From Coptis chinensis (lineage: Eukaryota > Streptophyta > Magnoliopsida > Ranunculales > Ranunculaceae), in assembly GCA_015680905.1 (NCBI GenBank), contig CM027378.1, forward strand, positions 76,847,501-76,911,500: a stretch of 64,000 bases of DNA, read 5' to 3'. This document shows, one piece after another, positions 13,266 to 25,999 of the stretch. The notes beneath the pieces are model-generated. The model made no database searches. It was not told the DNA's origin and worked only from the letters and a program-made list of their open reading frames with translations. The position numbers and the translations under genes were made by a program. Numbering within the stretch: position 1 is the first letter of the stretch; the number at the start of each line of letters is the position of its first letter.

Positions 13266-14580
13266 TGTTTGCTAATCTAATTAATCGGTCTTTTAAGTCA
13301 ATGAGAGCTTTACGAAGGTGTGTTATACTATGATACCTATATGAAAGTGATTATGTTGAATCTAACTACTTAATGCTATGGCAATATGATTGTTTTGAAT
13401 CTAGATAAAGGATTAGAGGGGAATTGAATCCACCTCGAATCCAACTTAATAGCTTAGCATAGATTCTTGTATCTCGATTCTTCGCGCTCACCAAGAAGAA
13501 ATTCGAAGTTCTAATCCCTAGTGTTCATGGCATTTCTACCGAAGTACTAATTAGCATGTGGTCGCCCACCCATTCTCATGGCTTAATCACGACCTTCTAG
13601 ATCGAATAGACTCTACAATTACAACGCTTCTACACTATACCACTAAGTTTTCATCAAGGCTTCATCAACCCCTCTAATGGAGGTTTTAGCCTTGAATCAT
13701 TCCGGCATCATTCCCATATGAATCTAAACTAAACATATTATCAAGATTCAAATTTACTAATCTAATTAAACAATGATTAAATTCTAATTAACAACTAAGA
13801 AATGGTAACCAACAATAATTAAAACTAGATCTAATAGATTGAAATAACACAATTCAAATTCATAAAATAACTATTTTATTTATCTAATCAATCAAGAACA
13901 ATGATTCAAAAACTTAATCTAAAACAAGAATTGAAAATGGAACTAAAACTTAATTTAATTAATTAAACTAGATCTAGAATTATCTATATTGTTTTAGGTC
14001 TAACTAGCTACCATTAACAAAGAGCTAAGCTTTGGTTTTATATGTCCAGATCCAAAAATCGTGCATGGGCTTGGAGCCATGTTTTGGGCCGCAGAATTAG
14101 CCCAAAACCCCATTCTTTTCATCAAAAGGCCTCTTCAGCTGCAGTTGGCTTCAACAGACTTTTCATCCACTTCTGCTCCTCTGATTGGGTCAAGGCTTGG
14201 ACCATTGGAAAGCTCTTTTCGAGCCGCAGTTTTGACATAAGGTAGGCCCCATTCCGAGGTCCGAGTCCAAAGATAATGTCTTCTAAGTTCTCATTGTTCA
14301 GTGCTATTTCCATTGTGTGCTAAGGCTTTTTAGACTTTTCGACCGGGCTTTAGGAAGGCTTTGTATTCTTGAATCTAGGCCTTTAATCACTTGAACTCCT
14401 TGGTAACCGACCTTAGCTCCTTTATCTCGCTAAAGTGGCACATTTTTCGCACATAATGGACTTTGAAACCCGAAATGCATAAAACACGTGAATCGTTTAA
14501 CTCTTAATTATTACTCACATAATTGGTCTAAAAAGTATGATCAAGTATAGAGTTGAAACTACAGTTTTGGGCTCTTATCA
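13266..14580 (-). repeat. Athila-like LTR (copy D), truncated at its 3' end
   Basis: On the minus strand it starts at 14580 with TGATAAGAGCCC and matches copy C almost to the end. It lacks roughly the last 150 bases of the LTR. Its outer end abuts Copia-derived sequence, so it probably landed in, or recombined next to, the Copia element. It has no internal region of its own: a solo or truncated LTR. Confidence 0.8.
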
Positions 14581-14584
14581 ACCC

Positions 14585-16160
14585 CGTAGAGGTTATGAAC
14601 GAATTAACTATGGAAATCCCCAAGAAGAACCGGTACCGTAAAATGATGAGATCTCAATATTCCATGTATTTGGGAGAAGTGTGGACGACAGAAGGATATG
14701 ACCATCGATGATGTATTTACATATCACGGTAGCTACTGAAATATCCAATGGCAATGACAAAACTAAACCATCAAGGCAGAATTAGAAGTCTCTAAATAAA
14801 CGTGGTGTATTTGGACCTATAGGGTGAAATGCGAAAAAAAAATGAAATTTCTCGATATAAGGCACGTCTTGTGGCACAAGGTTTTCTGCAGAAACCTAAG
14901 ATTGATTATGAAGAAACATACTCTCCTGTTATGGACACTACAACTTTCAGATATCTAATAAGTTTAGCAGTTTCCAAAAGCTTAGATATGAGACTCATAG
15001 ATGTAGTGACTACCTACTTGTATGAGGACATAGACAAAGATATTTACATGAAAATCCCTGAAGGATTTGGTTTGCCTGAAGCAAAATCAAGGAGTACGTA
15101 CTCAATTAAATTAAGACGTTCATTGTATGGTTTGAAACAATCCGGACGATTGTGGTACAATCGTCTTAGTGAATATTTGTCTAAGGAAGGGTATGCAAAC
15201 AATGCAATTTGCCCATGTGTCTTTATAAAGAAATCCTTAAATGGATTTGCAATACTAGCCGTTTATGTGGATGACATAAATTTGATTGGAACTCCGGAAG
15301 AGCTCGAGATAACTGCTCAATACCTAAAGAAGGAATTTGATATGAAAGACCGTGGGGAAACAAGACTTTGTCTCGGCTTGCAGATTGAGAGAAGTTCTAA
15401 TGGTGTATTAGTCCACCAGACTAATTACACCAAGAATGTTTTGAAACATTTTCATATGGACAAGGCACATCCATTAAGTACCCTAATGGTCGTCCGGTCA
15501 TTGAATACAGAAAAAGACCCATATCGCCCCAAAGAAGAAAATGAAGAAGTATTGGGTCCTGAAGTACCATACTTGAGTGAAATTGGTGCATTAATGTATC
15601 TAGCATAATGCACTAGACCGACATTTCTTTTTCTCAGAATTTATTAGCCAAGTACATTTCACTACTAAAAGATACCGAACGGTAAAACATGTCTTAAGAT
15701 ATCTACATGGAACCACAGATTTAGGTTTGTTTTACTCAAAGGATTCTGGAGGTTCCAAGTTTGTGGGATATGCAGATTCAAGATTTCATTTCACGATCCT
15801 CACAAGTGTCGCCCCAAACAGTTGGTTATGTATTTCTTTGTGGTAATGTTGCCATTTGTTGGCGTTCCACTAAACAAACTTTAGTGGCAACTTCCTCTAA
15901 CCACTCTGAAATTTTAGCTCTTCATGAAGCTAGTCGAATGTGTATGGCTAAAGTTCTTAATTGGGCATATTCAGAGTTCTTGTCAATTACCTTCTATAAC
16001 AGTGTTCCTAGCATTATTTATGAGGATAATGCGGTTTGTATAGTCCGTGATTCAAGAAGGATTTATAAAAGAGACAAAACAAAACACATTGAGCCAAAAT
16101 TCTTTTACACTCATCAACTTCGAAGAAGAAGCGATTAAAGGTTGAGTTCGTTCTTCAAAT
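14585..16160 (+). mobile_element. Copia element fragment (reverse transcriptase and RNase H), fossil
   Basis: A 259-codon frame at 14829-15608 carries Copia reverse transcriptase blocks: 'RYKARLVAQGF', 'DYEETYSPV', 'LYGLKQSGRLWYNRL' and the catalytic 'YVDDINLIG'. RNase H remnants follow at 15650-16138 with 'LVATSSNHSEILALHEASR' and 'TKHIEPKFFYTHQL'. Short remnants of the stretch before the reverse transcriptase lie at 14590-14830. No Copia LTR is visible. The left side is cut by an Athila-like LTR and the right side by a second Gypsy LTR. It is broken, with a few breaks in what remains. Confidence 0.88.
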
Positions 16161-16165
16161 GACAA

Positions 16166-17846
16166 TGATAAGCACCCAAAACTGTAATATTAAACCCCGA
16201 GACATAGCATTTTGGTCGACATGTGTTTAATAATCATGTAATAATTATATTTTCGTGACTTTTGCGTTTTCCGCAATTAAAATGAATATAATGATAAAAC
16301 ATGCATTGAAATGCAGGGAATATCTTGAAATATTTGAAGTTTCCCACTCAACCCCGCGAAGCCCCAACAAAGCCCCCGACTAAAGCGAAGTTTCCAAAAG
16401 AACAAAACCAAATTTAACGGGTCCACATATAAAGAAGCAAAGAAACTTTTCGAAGCTCAAATCGGATAAATCTAGATGCCAACGCCGGCTAGTGAAGCCG
16501 GGCATAGCGACCGGCAACGAACTTTGGCAAGAAGGACGTAAAGTCGTAAAATGCCAAAATCGGGCCCATCGATCGATTACACTAAGTGGACCCACTTTCT
16601 GGGCCCAAAGGCATGACGAAATCATAGGCAGGTGGCAAGTGATGGGTTCAATTTGGTGCCACCTTGCAAAAGGAAAGACACGCACCAATTTAATGTTTGA
16701 ATTGAATTGGGCTAAAAGACGAAAACAAAACATAAAAGGACGAAAACTTAATAAGTAAAAGACAAAAGTTATAACAGATGAAAACAAAACTTTGAACAAA
16801 TCAATTAGCTAACGAACAAAACTCAATTAAGGCTTCACAAAACATCCGCCTATATATATGAGGGGTCGCCTTCATTATTTCCCTTCAAAGATTTTCATGC
16901 TTTAGCATCCGCTTAGCTTTAGTTTGTTTTCTTTCAAGATTACATTCATTCTTCATTTTCATTCTAGCGGCCTTAAATAATGTAAGTTATTTTACCCTTT
17001 ATAAATGATCATTTCTTTTCTAGTTTAATTCCCGTCCCCGCATTTATTTACTTAATGTATACAACAAGTTTTATTATTCCTTCTATTACCATGACTAATC
17101 CCTCGGGGAGGGTTATGTTGCTTCGTGTGAAAATCGGATTGACTCTTTAATATTCTAGAATCACTACTTAGGATTTAGGCATAGATTAGACATCCGTCCC
17201 AAAATGATGGCGACCGTACCAATTTGAGATCTTTGATGCTCGAACGATCTCTTCTTGCGACTCTACGGTGTCGATGACTCTCCAATTTGTCCAAACCGAT
17301 GTGAAAATCGGCCGAGCTGAAATAATATACCAGAGATGAGATATTAGTTAAACTCCTTATGCTAGTGCAATGCGCCTAGAGATGTGGGCATCTTGTTAGG
17401 GATCAATACTCGGCGCCGTCTCCGAACACGAGAGGCAATTAGAGATGTAGTGATGTGGTAGTAAACTGTTGAAAAATGATTCTTGCATGAGCATGATTAA
17501 CTCTCTCCCTGTTTCTCCATCTTTGTTTACCTACATCAAAATCACCGTAGTAATTTACATTAATTGCATTACCGTAAAATTAATTAAACCAACTAAAAAA
17601 AATCTTAAAAATCCTGCTCACCAAAAGTTGTAATTCCAGTTGTGAACCTTTTCCGAGCCCTAAGGTTTGGACGATCCCTTACTCGACTTATCCTACCAAA
17701 CCCACGTGAGTAAGGTAACTTGACGAAAACGTACACGGACTTTGGACTTGGAACTTGGGTCTTTGGATTTCGGACTTCGAACTGTGGACCTCAAACTTAA
17801 TTAATCAAGAAAACCAATAAACGTGAAATAAAATGCGTGTTAATCA
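16166..17846 (+). repeat. 5' LTR of a second Ty3/Gypsy element (Athila/Tat type)
   Basis: This 1681-bp LTR starts TGATAAGCACCCAAAACTG and ends TTAATCA, directly followed by a primer-binding site. Its start resembles that of the 1-14.6 kb LTR family, but the rest is different, so it is a separate family. A TATATATA box lies at 16851-16859. No matching 3' LTR lies in the window. Confidence 0.8.
16851..16859 (+). promoter_or_regulatory. Likely TATA box in the second Gypsy LTR
   Basis: The run TATATATAT lies in the middle of the LTR, before a C/T-rich stretch, where the transcription start of plant LTRs usually lies. Confidence 0.4.
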
Positions 17847-17848
17847 AA

Positions 17849-17866
17849 TGATGCCGCTGCCGGGGA
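17849..17866 (+). other. Primer-binding site of the second Gypsy element
   Basis: Two bases after the LTR end the sequence reads TGATGCCGCTGCCGGGGA, close to the Asp-tRNA-type primer site of Athila and Tat elements. It fixes the LTR border and the plus-strand direction. Confidence 0.75.
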
Positions 17867-20800
17867 ATGACTCTGGACTTAACATAATAATTAGAATACA
17901 TCCATAAAAACCCCCTCCCCTACCTCCTCATCTTTTTAATTTTCATTTCTGTTACAATACTAACGAGTTACGTAACTCTTTACCCTAACTTTTTCTACTA
18001 ACAAATATCTGTGAACCAAGTTTTGTTTATTTTCATTAGCACAGTCTAAGTACTCTGTAGGAATTTGAAGTACTAAACAGACAAAAGAGTCTCAGACGAG
18101 ACTGAATTAGTAGCACGCGAGACTAACCCCGAGTATCAACACTCCGGATTTCAGTGCATGTGCCACTTTCCTTTTCGAACTCTTTTGGACTCTCCCGGTC
18201 CTTTTTCTAGTAAAGCATAAGCTCGAGTTAGTCGATCGCTATAATGAGGAATCGGGCACGCCGTGTTTCAAACTCTTAAACTCCTCAAACTTTGTCGAGG
18301 ATATTATTTGCTATAACCTGTTTTACCTCGTATATTTGTATGTTGGCATGAGAACTCCTTGCATGTAAAGGTGGTTCGTCATTACATATTCACGTTAACA
18401 CAATTAATATGATTCGAATATATTTGGATATATGCGTAGCTTCAAACCACCTGCTTAGAATATTTTTGTATATGTATGTTACATCTATTCACGTACGCGG
18501 TATTCAATTGCATGAGTTCGTTCTCGGCATTCCCCTAGCTCACATATAACTTACATATAGTTGCACGTATAAGTAATATAGATTTGCATATGTAGACTTT
18601 CTGCGTAAACTAGTATATGTTAGTTAGTTTCTATTTTGGCATCTATCGTTTTAATTGCATATTTCGTAATCACGTCTCCATAATACATTAATTACGTAAA
18701 AAAAAAATTCATAGTAATTAAAAATTTCATCTTAATAATCTTAATAATACCCCGCATAATACACCATCATAAATCATCATCATATTCCATCAGTGTCTAG
18801 GAAACTCGAAAGATTGAGGTTGTCTAATTAAGGAACGTGCTAGCACGGACAACCTCCCTCAATCCTCTCAGGTGACCTGGTTGCTGGAATATTCACATGT
18901 TATCCTAGCTTACCTGCTCGAGTTAGCAACAGCTCAAGAAGACGTGCTTCACCTCCCTCCTTCCTAAATTCTAAAACCTCCAGTCATTATTCGTTCCTTA
19001 TGAGCCTTAAATTAAAATTTATATTTGTATGAGACTACGGTCTGGTAAACATAAGGAATTAGAACTTACATATCACCGTCGAAAATACAAGAAACAACTG
19101 TTTATGTTATCTCCTAGACATAGTTCCTCCTCCGTAAATCAACCTCGTCAAACATCTCCGTTGCCATTATCTCCTTTAATTATGGCTGAGGAAAATCTCA
19201 CAGTCGAGAAACCCCTTTCGGATTTCTATACTGCCTTACAGGAAGGACCTGCTTCCTGCATTAAACTCGATGCGATTGTAGGTGATTTTCGCATTCCGCC
19301 AAACATTTTCGGTTTGTTACCTGTTTACCATGGTTTAGACCATGAAAAACCGTACAATCATCTTCGTCGGATGCAACAAGTAGTCACCACTTTCCCCATC
19401 CGACAGCTACTAACTAACAAGTCTTGCTTAGGTTGTTTCCCTTCACCTTAGGCGATAAAGCTTCATTGTCACCGGACAAAGCGCCGCAATCCATTGACAC
19501 ATGGGCCAAACTCGTATAAACATTCATGATAAAGTTATATACTTTAAGAAAAACTACAAAATGCTTCAAAAGATTCAATTCTTTCGCAAAGACCCCCGTG
19601 AATCCTTTCGAAAGCATGGAGCAGATTTACCGACCGCTTCGAATGTCCCCATCATCAACTTGACACGCCAGATTAGTCCGTTCATTCTTTAATGGTCTCT
19701 TTGACCATCAAAAGGAAACATTAGATATCATGAACGGCGGTTGTTTTATGGACAAGGGCGCCATCAAGCATACACTTTTCTTGAAACGTGCTTCATGAAG
19801 CACCCATTGGGGAAACACCGATTCTTCTAGATCTTCTAAAGACATTCCTGCCAAAGTTACGCCTATGTTCGAGGTCAAACCCGATCCGAATTAAAACTCT
19901 AATCGAGTCCCTAAACAAAAAAGGTCGATGCTCTTTCGGTACAAGTAAATGAACAAAACCCAAACAGTCATGGCTGCCAACGCTTTCCCATGCCCTATTT
20001 GCTTAAGTCCCCGAAAGCCGATTCTTATTGTCATTTGGTATACGAGTTCCTCCCCAATCTTCCAAGAGGCTTCAGGCTTTCAACATCCCTAATGCACCTT
20101 GGCGACAACATCCAAATTTAGCTTGGGGACAACATCCAAGAGGCTTGTGCTTTCAACATCCCTAATGCACCCCGGCCCAACAACAAGCTCATCCAGTGTC
20201 AACAACGCTCCTTTCACGCACCACACGAACTACAATTCCTATCGTCAAGGAAATCCTCCGGGCCATTCCAGCAAGGGCAAAGTAATTTTCCCAACAACGA
20301 AATATAGGGTACCAAACAACCGCAACCTTGTTCCCCGCTAATTGCGATATGGCTACCAAAATCAAACCGTGAATAATAACCGTGAACTAGTTCCTGTAAC
20401 CACCTCCGGTATAATCCACGGTAAAAAGCGGTGAAACTTTCCCCGACATACATGAATCAACAGAATCAAATCCTAGCTTCTATCTAATGGTCTTCACCGT
20501 TAGCTCAGGATAAAAGTCGAAAGTGTTCCACCCCCCAAGCGGTTCAAACCCTAAGCCTACAAACACGCCTTTGAACTCAACAATGCACCAGATCTAGTAA
20601 TCCAAGCCGAGGTGGGAGGTAAATGCCATTACCACTCTTCATTACGGCGAACCATCGACAATAATATCGCATTGTATGCGGACGAGGAATCGGCGGAAGC
20701 CACGGTGGCCCCCAACTCCTACCTCAACCTATAACGGACGAAGTTTATTGCCTTCCAAATCACCCACGTCCCTGGAAAAAGATACCACATCAGATCCTTA

Positions 20801-20985
20801 TAAAGCGATTTAAGCCTAAAAGTTCCGTTCCACCCGCTTGGTAAAGAACAAACGTGGCGAACATTTCGATGAGATCCGTGAAACCTTCAAAAATTTGACC
20901 ATAAACTTACCTTTCCTAGATCGCGGCAAGAATTTACCCAAGCATGCCACCTTAATGTGGTGACTCCAAGTCCATTTGACCCATA
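17867..20985 (+). mobile_element. Leader and gag remnant of the second Ty3/Gypsy element, fossil
   Basis: A leader of about 1.15 kb is followed by a gag frame from 19029 ('MRLRSGKHKELEL'). The capsid block 'FGLLPVYHGLDHEKPYNHL' at about 19306-19370 resembles the gag of the first element. A Gln/Asn-rich part lies at 20090-20460, and the late-gag block 'FKNLTINLPFLD' at about 20890. Everything after about 20985 (pol, 3' LTR) is missing, replaced by a reversed L1 piece. It is broken, with several breaks in gag. Confidence 0.75.
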
Positions 20986-21610
20986 AACTTTCTCTTTAAG
21001 TAACTATCTTGAATATGAGCCCACAATAGTCGCTCTTTATTCCATGTCCTAGATTCATGATTCCCAACCCACCTTCTTTCTTTGTTAGTGCCAAACATTC
21101 TTTACTTGCTTGATGCATTTTTTTTCCATATCCTCTAATCCAAAGAAACTTCGCGACACATTTTGAAACTTGAGATATAATCGCCTCCTCGCAAGACAAA
21201 AGTTCTTTGCCCAATACACATGGAAAGAGGGAGAGAATCGAAAGGAATCAATTGCAAACCTTCCCGCATGAGATAAAGCTCTTGTTTTCCAACTTTTGAT
21301 TCTTGTAGTTATTCTTCTATAAGAGGGTCGGCAAACCCTTAATCCCCCAATCTTCGAGGAAATGGAGAGGGAGACTAAGATAAGTTATATGTTTCTTTGA
21401 GCTAATCGCGACTCCCAAGTTTGATGACACGAAAGTGCTCCTTCTTCGACAGTTAAACCTCCAAAGATCGCAAGGAAGTCTTCCAAGTTTACCATAAGGC
21501 TTCTTCTCGAAAATTTCATGAGGATATCTTTTACAAAATTTTAATGCAGATTCCATATCACCTTTAAAAGAAACTAATGTGTCATCCGCAGAAAACATAG
21601 GTTCACGACC
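20985..21610 (-). mobile_element. L1 (LINE) fragment, reverse transcriptase C-terminal part
   Basis: Two minus-strand frames are from a plant L1 ORF2. The one at 21317-21598 begins with the catalytic block seen as 'FSADDTLVSFKGD' (FADD in the family). The one at 20996-21214 has 'VAKFLWIRGYGKKMHQAS' and 'KEGGLGIMNLG', from the connection to the zinc-binding domain. The two frames differ, so at least one frameshift lies between them, and about 600 bp of a normally 6-kb element remain. No poly(A) or target-site repeat was seen. Confidence 0.8.
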
Positions 21611-21930
21611 TGAAGCTTTTTACATTTTGGGTATTCTTCTATAAAAACTTTCAACCATGTTGATATATAGTTTTACCTTTTAAAAAAGAGGGGAAAACCT
21701 GTTTTTTGTACGCCTTTTAGTTAAGCTATAAAAATGAAGAAGTAACATGGTTATTTATGAATTCTAGTTTGTTCACCTCCTCAAGTATTTGTCCGTGATG
21801 TATTTAAATAGCTAGTATCGAAAGCAACCCCCCATCATATAATACGAAGATTATTAATGTTTTATTAGAAATAAAGACCGGGTCATGTTGTTCTTTGTTA
21901 GATTTCATATCCGCATTTCGTGGGGATTAA
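21611..21930. other. Spacer without recognised gene
   Basis: AT-rich sequence between the L1 fragment and the CACTA transposase. I looked here for a CACTA 5' terminus (CACTA plus subterminal repeats) and found none, so the left end of the CACTA element is probably lost. Confidence 0.4.
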
Positions 21931-21933
21931 AAA

Positions 21934-24900
21934 ATGCCTTTTGATTACTTTGTTAACTCAACAATATCATATATCAGATTTCATTACTTTGACACCTTCA
22001 AAATGGATAAGTGGTTGATGTCCAAGGATAAGTTATCTATTGAATTCAAGTGGGTTCAGAATTTTCTACTTGCACGGGCCAAGGCCGGTGAGGGAAATCC
22101 TATAAATGATGTCCATGCAAACTATGGAAATGTCAAGAAATTGATGGAACTCGACGTTAAAATCATTTGTATTTCAATGGCATGGCAAAGTTATACTACA
22201 TGGACATGGTAATGGGGAAAGAACAACAAGCTCCCCTTCGTGATATGGATACAGATGAGCCTTCCCATCATCATTTTGAGTGGAGCCCGTAGAGGAGGCA
22301 AACAGTTAAAATTGGTTCAAAGTCAAGACGATCGCAGATGGGTAACCCCAAAATGATTAAGAAGTTGCTTTTGAAGATGCTGAGAACCTTTGATATGGGG
22401 ATGTTCAAAGCATAATGGTTATCTTCAATCGCTAACTTGTTCAATCCGGGAAGTTTAAGAGTGGTGGTCCGGCAAAAGCTTTGCACAAAGATGTTACAAA
22501 ATGAGAGACATGCAACCAAAGCGAAGAGAATATAAACGCAAAAAATATGCTGAGGTTAAAAAGACATTGGCAAAGTAGTATGGAATGAAATATGAGAAGA
22601 TAGATGGTCCCAAATGATTGCATACTATATCTAAGGGTTTAGTGGTAAAGACATGCCCTAATGGTGGGATTTTCAAGATATAAGTCAAGGATAATATGAT
22701 CGGAAAGCAAAGTAATGGTTCACCGCAAGAAAAGTTTTGCGGTATTTTCCAATTCCATCCCTAGATTCAAAAGATGTTCCAACTTCAGCGCAGACAGCTT
22801 AAAAATTTAACATGGCATGCCAATGAGAGAGAAGTTGACGGGCACCTACGCCACCCGCCAGCACTCAACCCGCATGGAAGCTAGTGGATGATAAGGCCGA
22901 GTTCGAGCGTAACCAAGAAACCTTCGCTTAGCACTTTCGGCAGATGGAATCAACCCACATAGCTCTCTTTAGTAGTAAATATAGTTGTTGGTCCGTTGTA
23001 TTGGGTCACTTATAATCTTCCTCCGCGGTCAGGCATGAAAAGGAAGTTTATGATGTTGACAATGTTGATTTCTGGTCCACATCAACCCCGCGAAATGACA
23101 TTGACATATACTTAGCACCTTTGATCGGCGGACTTGCAAAAATCGTGGAAGAAAGGGGGTTAAGATTTAGCGATGCTTTCCAACGACATAAAGAATTTAC
23201 ACTAAAGGGCTATTCTCTTAGCCGACAATTAACGCATTTTCCCCGGTGATTTAGTAATTTGTCCCAAGGGTTTCAGTTAAAGGCTATTACGCTTTGTCCG
23301 ATATGTGGTGAACATACGTATTCTTGCAGATTGAAGCATTGCATGAAGAATGCGGTACATGGCTCATTTAAGATATCTTCCCGAAGAGCATCCGTATCGA
23401 AAAGCAAAAAAGGCGCTTAATGGTAAATGTGGAGTTTCGATCCGCGACCAACACCACTCACCGGCGTGAAAGGATAATGGAAGAAGGTTAAAACACTTTG
23501 TAACTTTTAAAGCAAAAGTGACGAATCAAAAAGGTTAAGAGTAAATATTGTTCATGATGATGTTACACGCTGTCGGAGGAAGAGGCCGATTTTTCAGTTT
23601 CTGGTATTGAGACATTTATCTCTCCTAATAACTTGATGTCATGCATATTGAGAAAAATGTTTGTGATAGCATTATTGGGACCTTGCTTAACATTGGGGGG
23701 AAACGAAGGATGGGTCAGCTTTTCGCGGATCTTAAGGAGATGGGTTTGAGGGTGGAATTGGCACCGTAAAGAAAAAGGATTGAGAACATACCGCCACCAA
23801 AATTGTTACACATTATCAAAAGCCGAGAAATTACTTAGGCTTGCAAAACCTTGCATGAGCTTAAAAGTTCCCGGGCGTTACTCATCTAATTTCCAAAAAG
23901 CACTTGTTTCAAATGGAAGATTTAAAATTAGGTGGTCCGAAATCCCACGATTGTCATGTACGATGCAACAATTGCTTCCAAAGGGCAATAAGATCTCTCG
24001 GTTGCCAAAGCATGTGAGATATGTAATTATTAGATTCCCCGCTTCTTCTTCAATGCCATTTGTGCGAAAAGTAGTCGATTTGGCGTAAATTACGGAAACT
24101 CCGAAAAGAATCGGTAATCACATTATGTCTTCCGAGAGAAATACTTTCCACCATCTTTCTTCGACATTATGGTTCATTTAACCGCATATCTTGTGAGAGA
24201 AGTCCAACTTTGTGGTCCAGCTTTTCTTTCTCATGGATGTACCCATTCGAGGTAAGTTTGCTGAATATCATTTATAGTTCAAATTATACCAAGTTAAATA
24301 TAGGAAATTCCATCAATATTCCTTTTCTTTTGTTAAGGTACATGAAGGTTTTAAAAGGCTATGTAAGAAATCAAATCGCCCGTAAGGTTGCATTGTCAAT
24401 GTTATATTGCGTAAGAAGCAGCTTTGAGTTTTGTAGTGAGTTTTTATCCGATTCAGGTGTCATGGTACTCCACATGTTGGAAAGCAAATACGCCCAAGGA
24501 GATTATTTCGAAAGCCTCCATCGCGGTGATTTGGTAGTTGTCGAATCGAAGTCCTTAGAGGAAGCACATGGTTATGTGTTGCACAATACAAATGTTGTTG
24601 AACCTTATATCGAAAGTAATGACATTTCAAAAATACATTTGAGGAGTTCAATTTTTTTTTCTAATTTTTCCGTCATATCTAACTGTGAGTTGGTGTTCAT
24701 AATTTGTAGGAGCATATGAACTACTTAAGGCAAAACCATCCCCGCCAATCAAAAAGCCAAAAGTGGTTACATGATGCACATATTAGCACTTTTAGTGATT
24801 GGTTAAGAAAAAAGGGTGAGTTACTAAACAACTTGAATTTTTTTATTTACTACTCTAATAAGTTTAACTAATTTTATAAAGAACACAGTTTCGATGAAAG

Positions 24901-25530
24901 GAGCATCCCCGGTAACAATGTCTCAAAACCTTACGCTGATAGCTCAAGGTCCCTCATATACATGTATTGAAATTTCACAATTATGTGATTAATGGTTGCC
25001 GCTTCCCACAAAGGATCGTGGATGCGCCACGAGTCAATCGTAATAGTGGAGTGAGTTTAGTTGCAATGGAATGCAGATAACAAGTGCAAGAGATAAAGAT
25101 CCACTCTTTAGAAAGTTGCTACTATGGTGTTATTACCGGTATATGGTTGTTGATTACACTAAGTTCAAACTCCCCAAAGATTCAAGTGATTGGGTTGAGA
25201 ATCGAATGGCATCAAGGTAGATGACTTGGGTTTTATCATCGTTGATCTTGGTAGAATTGGGTACAAATGATTCTTTCGCCTTTGCCTCTCAAGTGAAGCA
25301 AGTTTTCTATGTACCGGATCAGATCGATCCTAAATGGTCGGGCCGTCTAGCAACTCCTCGTGAGATATTATGATCATGATAATGAGAATGAAGATGATGA
25401 CTTCATTGATGATGGTATTAGAGACAACATTCGCGAATGAAGTATTTCCGTGATATGGAATCTCCGATGTGAATGACGATGAACAATCAATGTATGGACG
25501 GAAGATTGTGAGGGGATCCGGATTGCTCAC
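21934..25530 (+). pseudogene. CACTA TNP2-like transposase, decayed
   Basis: The family catalyses cut-and-paste movement. The domain order is as in TNP2. First is the N-terminal transposase-associated domain ('MDKWLMSKDKLSIEF', about 22000-22210). Next is the central transposase domain, with 'GMKYEKIDG', 'KNLTWHANEREVDGHLRHP', 'NDIDIYLAPLI' and 'TLCPICGEHTY' (about 22590-23420). Then come 'EKNVCDSIIGTLLNIGGK' (about 23648) and 'KVPGRYSSNFQKAL' (about 23860). A DUF4218-like part has 'WMYPFE', an intron, then 'RYMKVLKGYVRNQ' (24230-24380). A DUF4216-like end has 'VDYTKFKLP' and 'ASQVKQVFYV' (25150-25330). The intron at about 24251-24336 has GTAAGT and AG ends. Many stops and frameshifts interrupt the reading. 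Confidence 0.85.
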
Positions 25531-25999
25531 AAGCCTTCAAAGAAAAGAAAAGCCCATAAATGAAACATTTCAGCCCTATTTATTTGATTATTGTATCTTT
25601 TATTTTCTTTTTTCTTTTATGGTAGTTCTAATAGTGTAGCTTGAATTTTCGTGATTTAGGAGAATCTTGAGATGATCCGGAATAAAACTAATAAAGCTTT
25701 CGTGCCTTTGTTTATATTCAATTGTCTTGTTTATCTTGTTATTTTCATGTCATTGCTTGGTCATAATTCTAAAGGTGTTTTTATTTTTAATTTTGCACTT
25801 CTCCGCCTTTTGCTTTTTTTTGGTAAAGATAGTCTCTCGCCTTTTGCTGTTGAAAATGCTTATGGGATGCATTAGTTTCCTATATTTTTGTTTAGATTGT
25901 TGATTCATCTGTCCATTTTCTTCCTAAATTAGAAAATTGACCGCTAATCCATTATACCCTAAAAATTTCTACATAGATTTAACATGTGTGTTGTGCATT

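Noticed and set aside
15657-15670. CACTACTAAAAG as a CACTA 5' terminus
   Set aside because: The words lie inside the Copia RNase H region and translate as its normal sequence (SLLKD); no subterminal repeats are near.
16380-16799. 139-codon frame on the minus strand
   Set aside because: It lies inside the LTR of the second Gypsy element and has no similarity I recognise.
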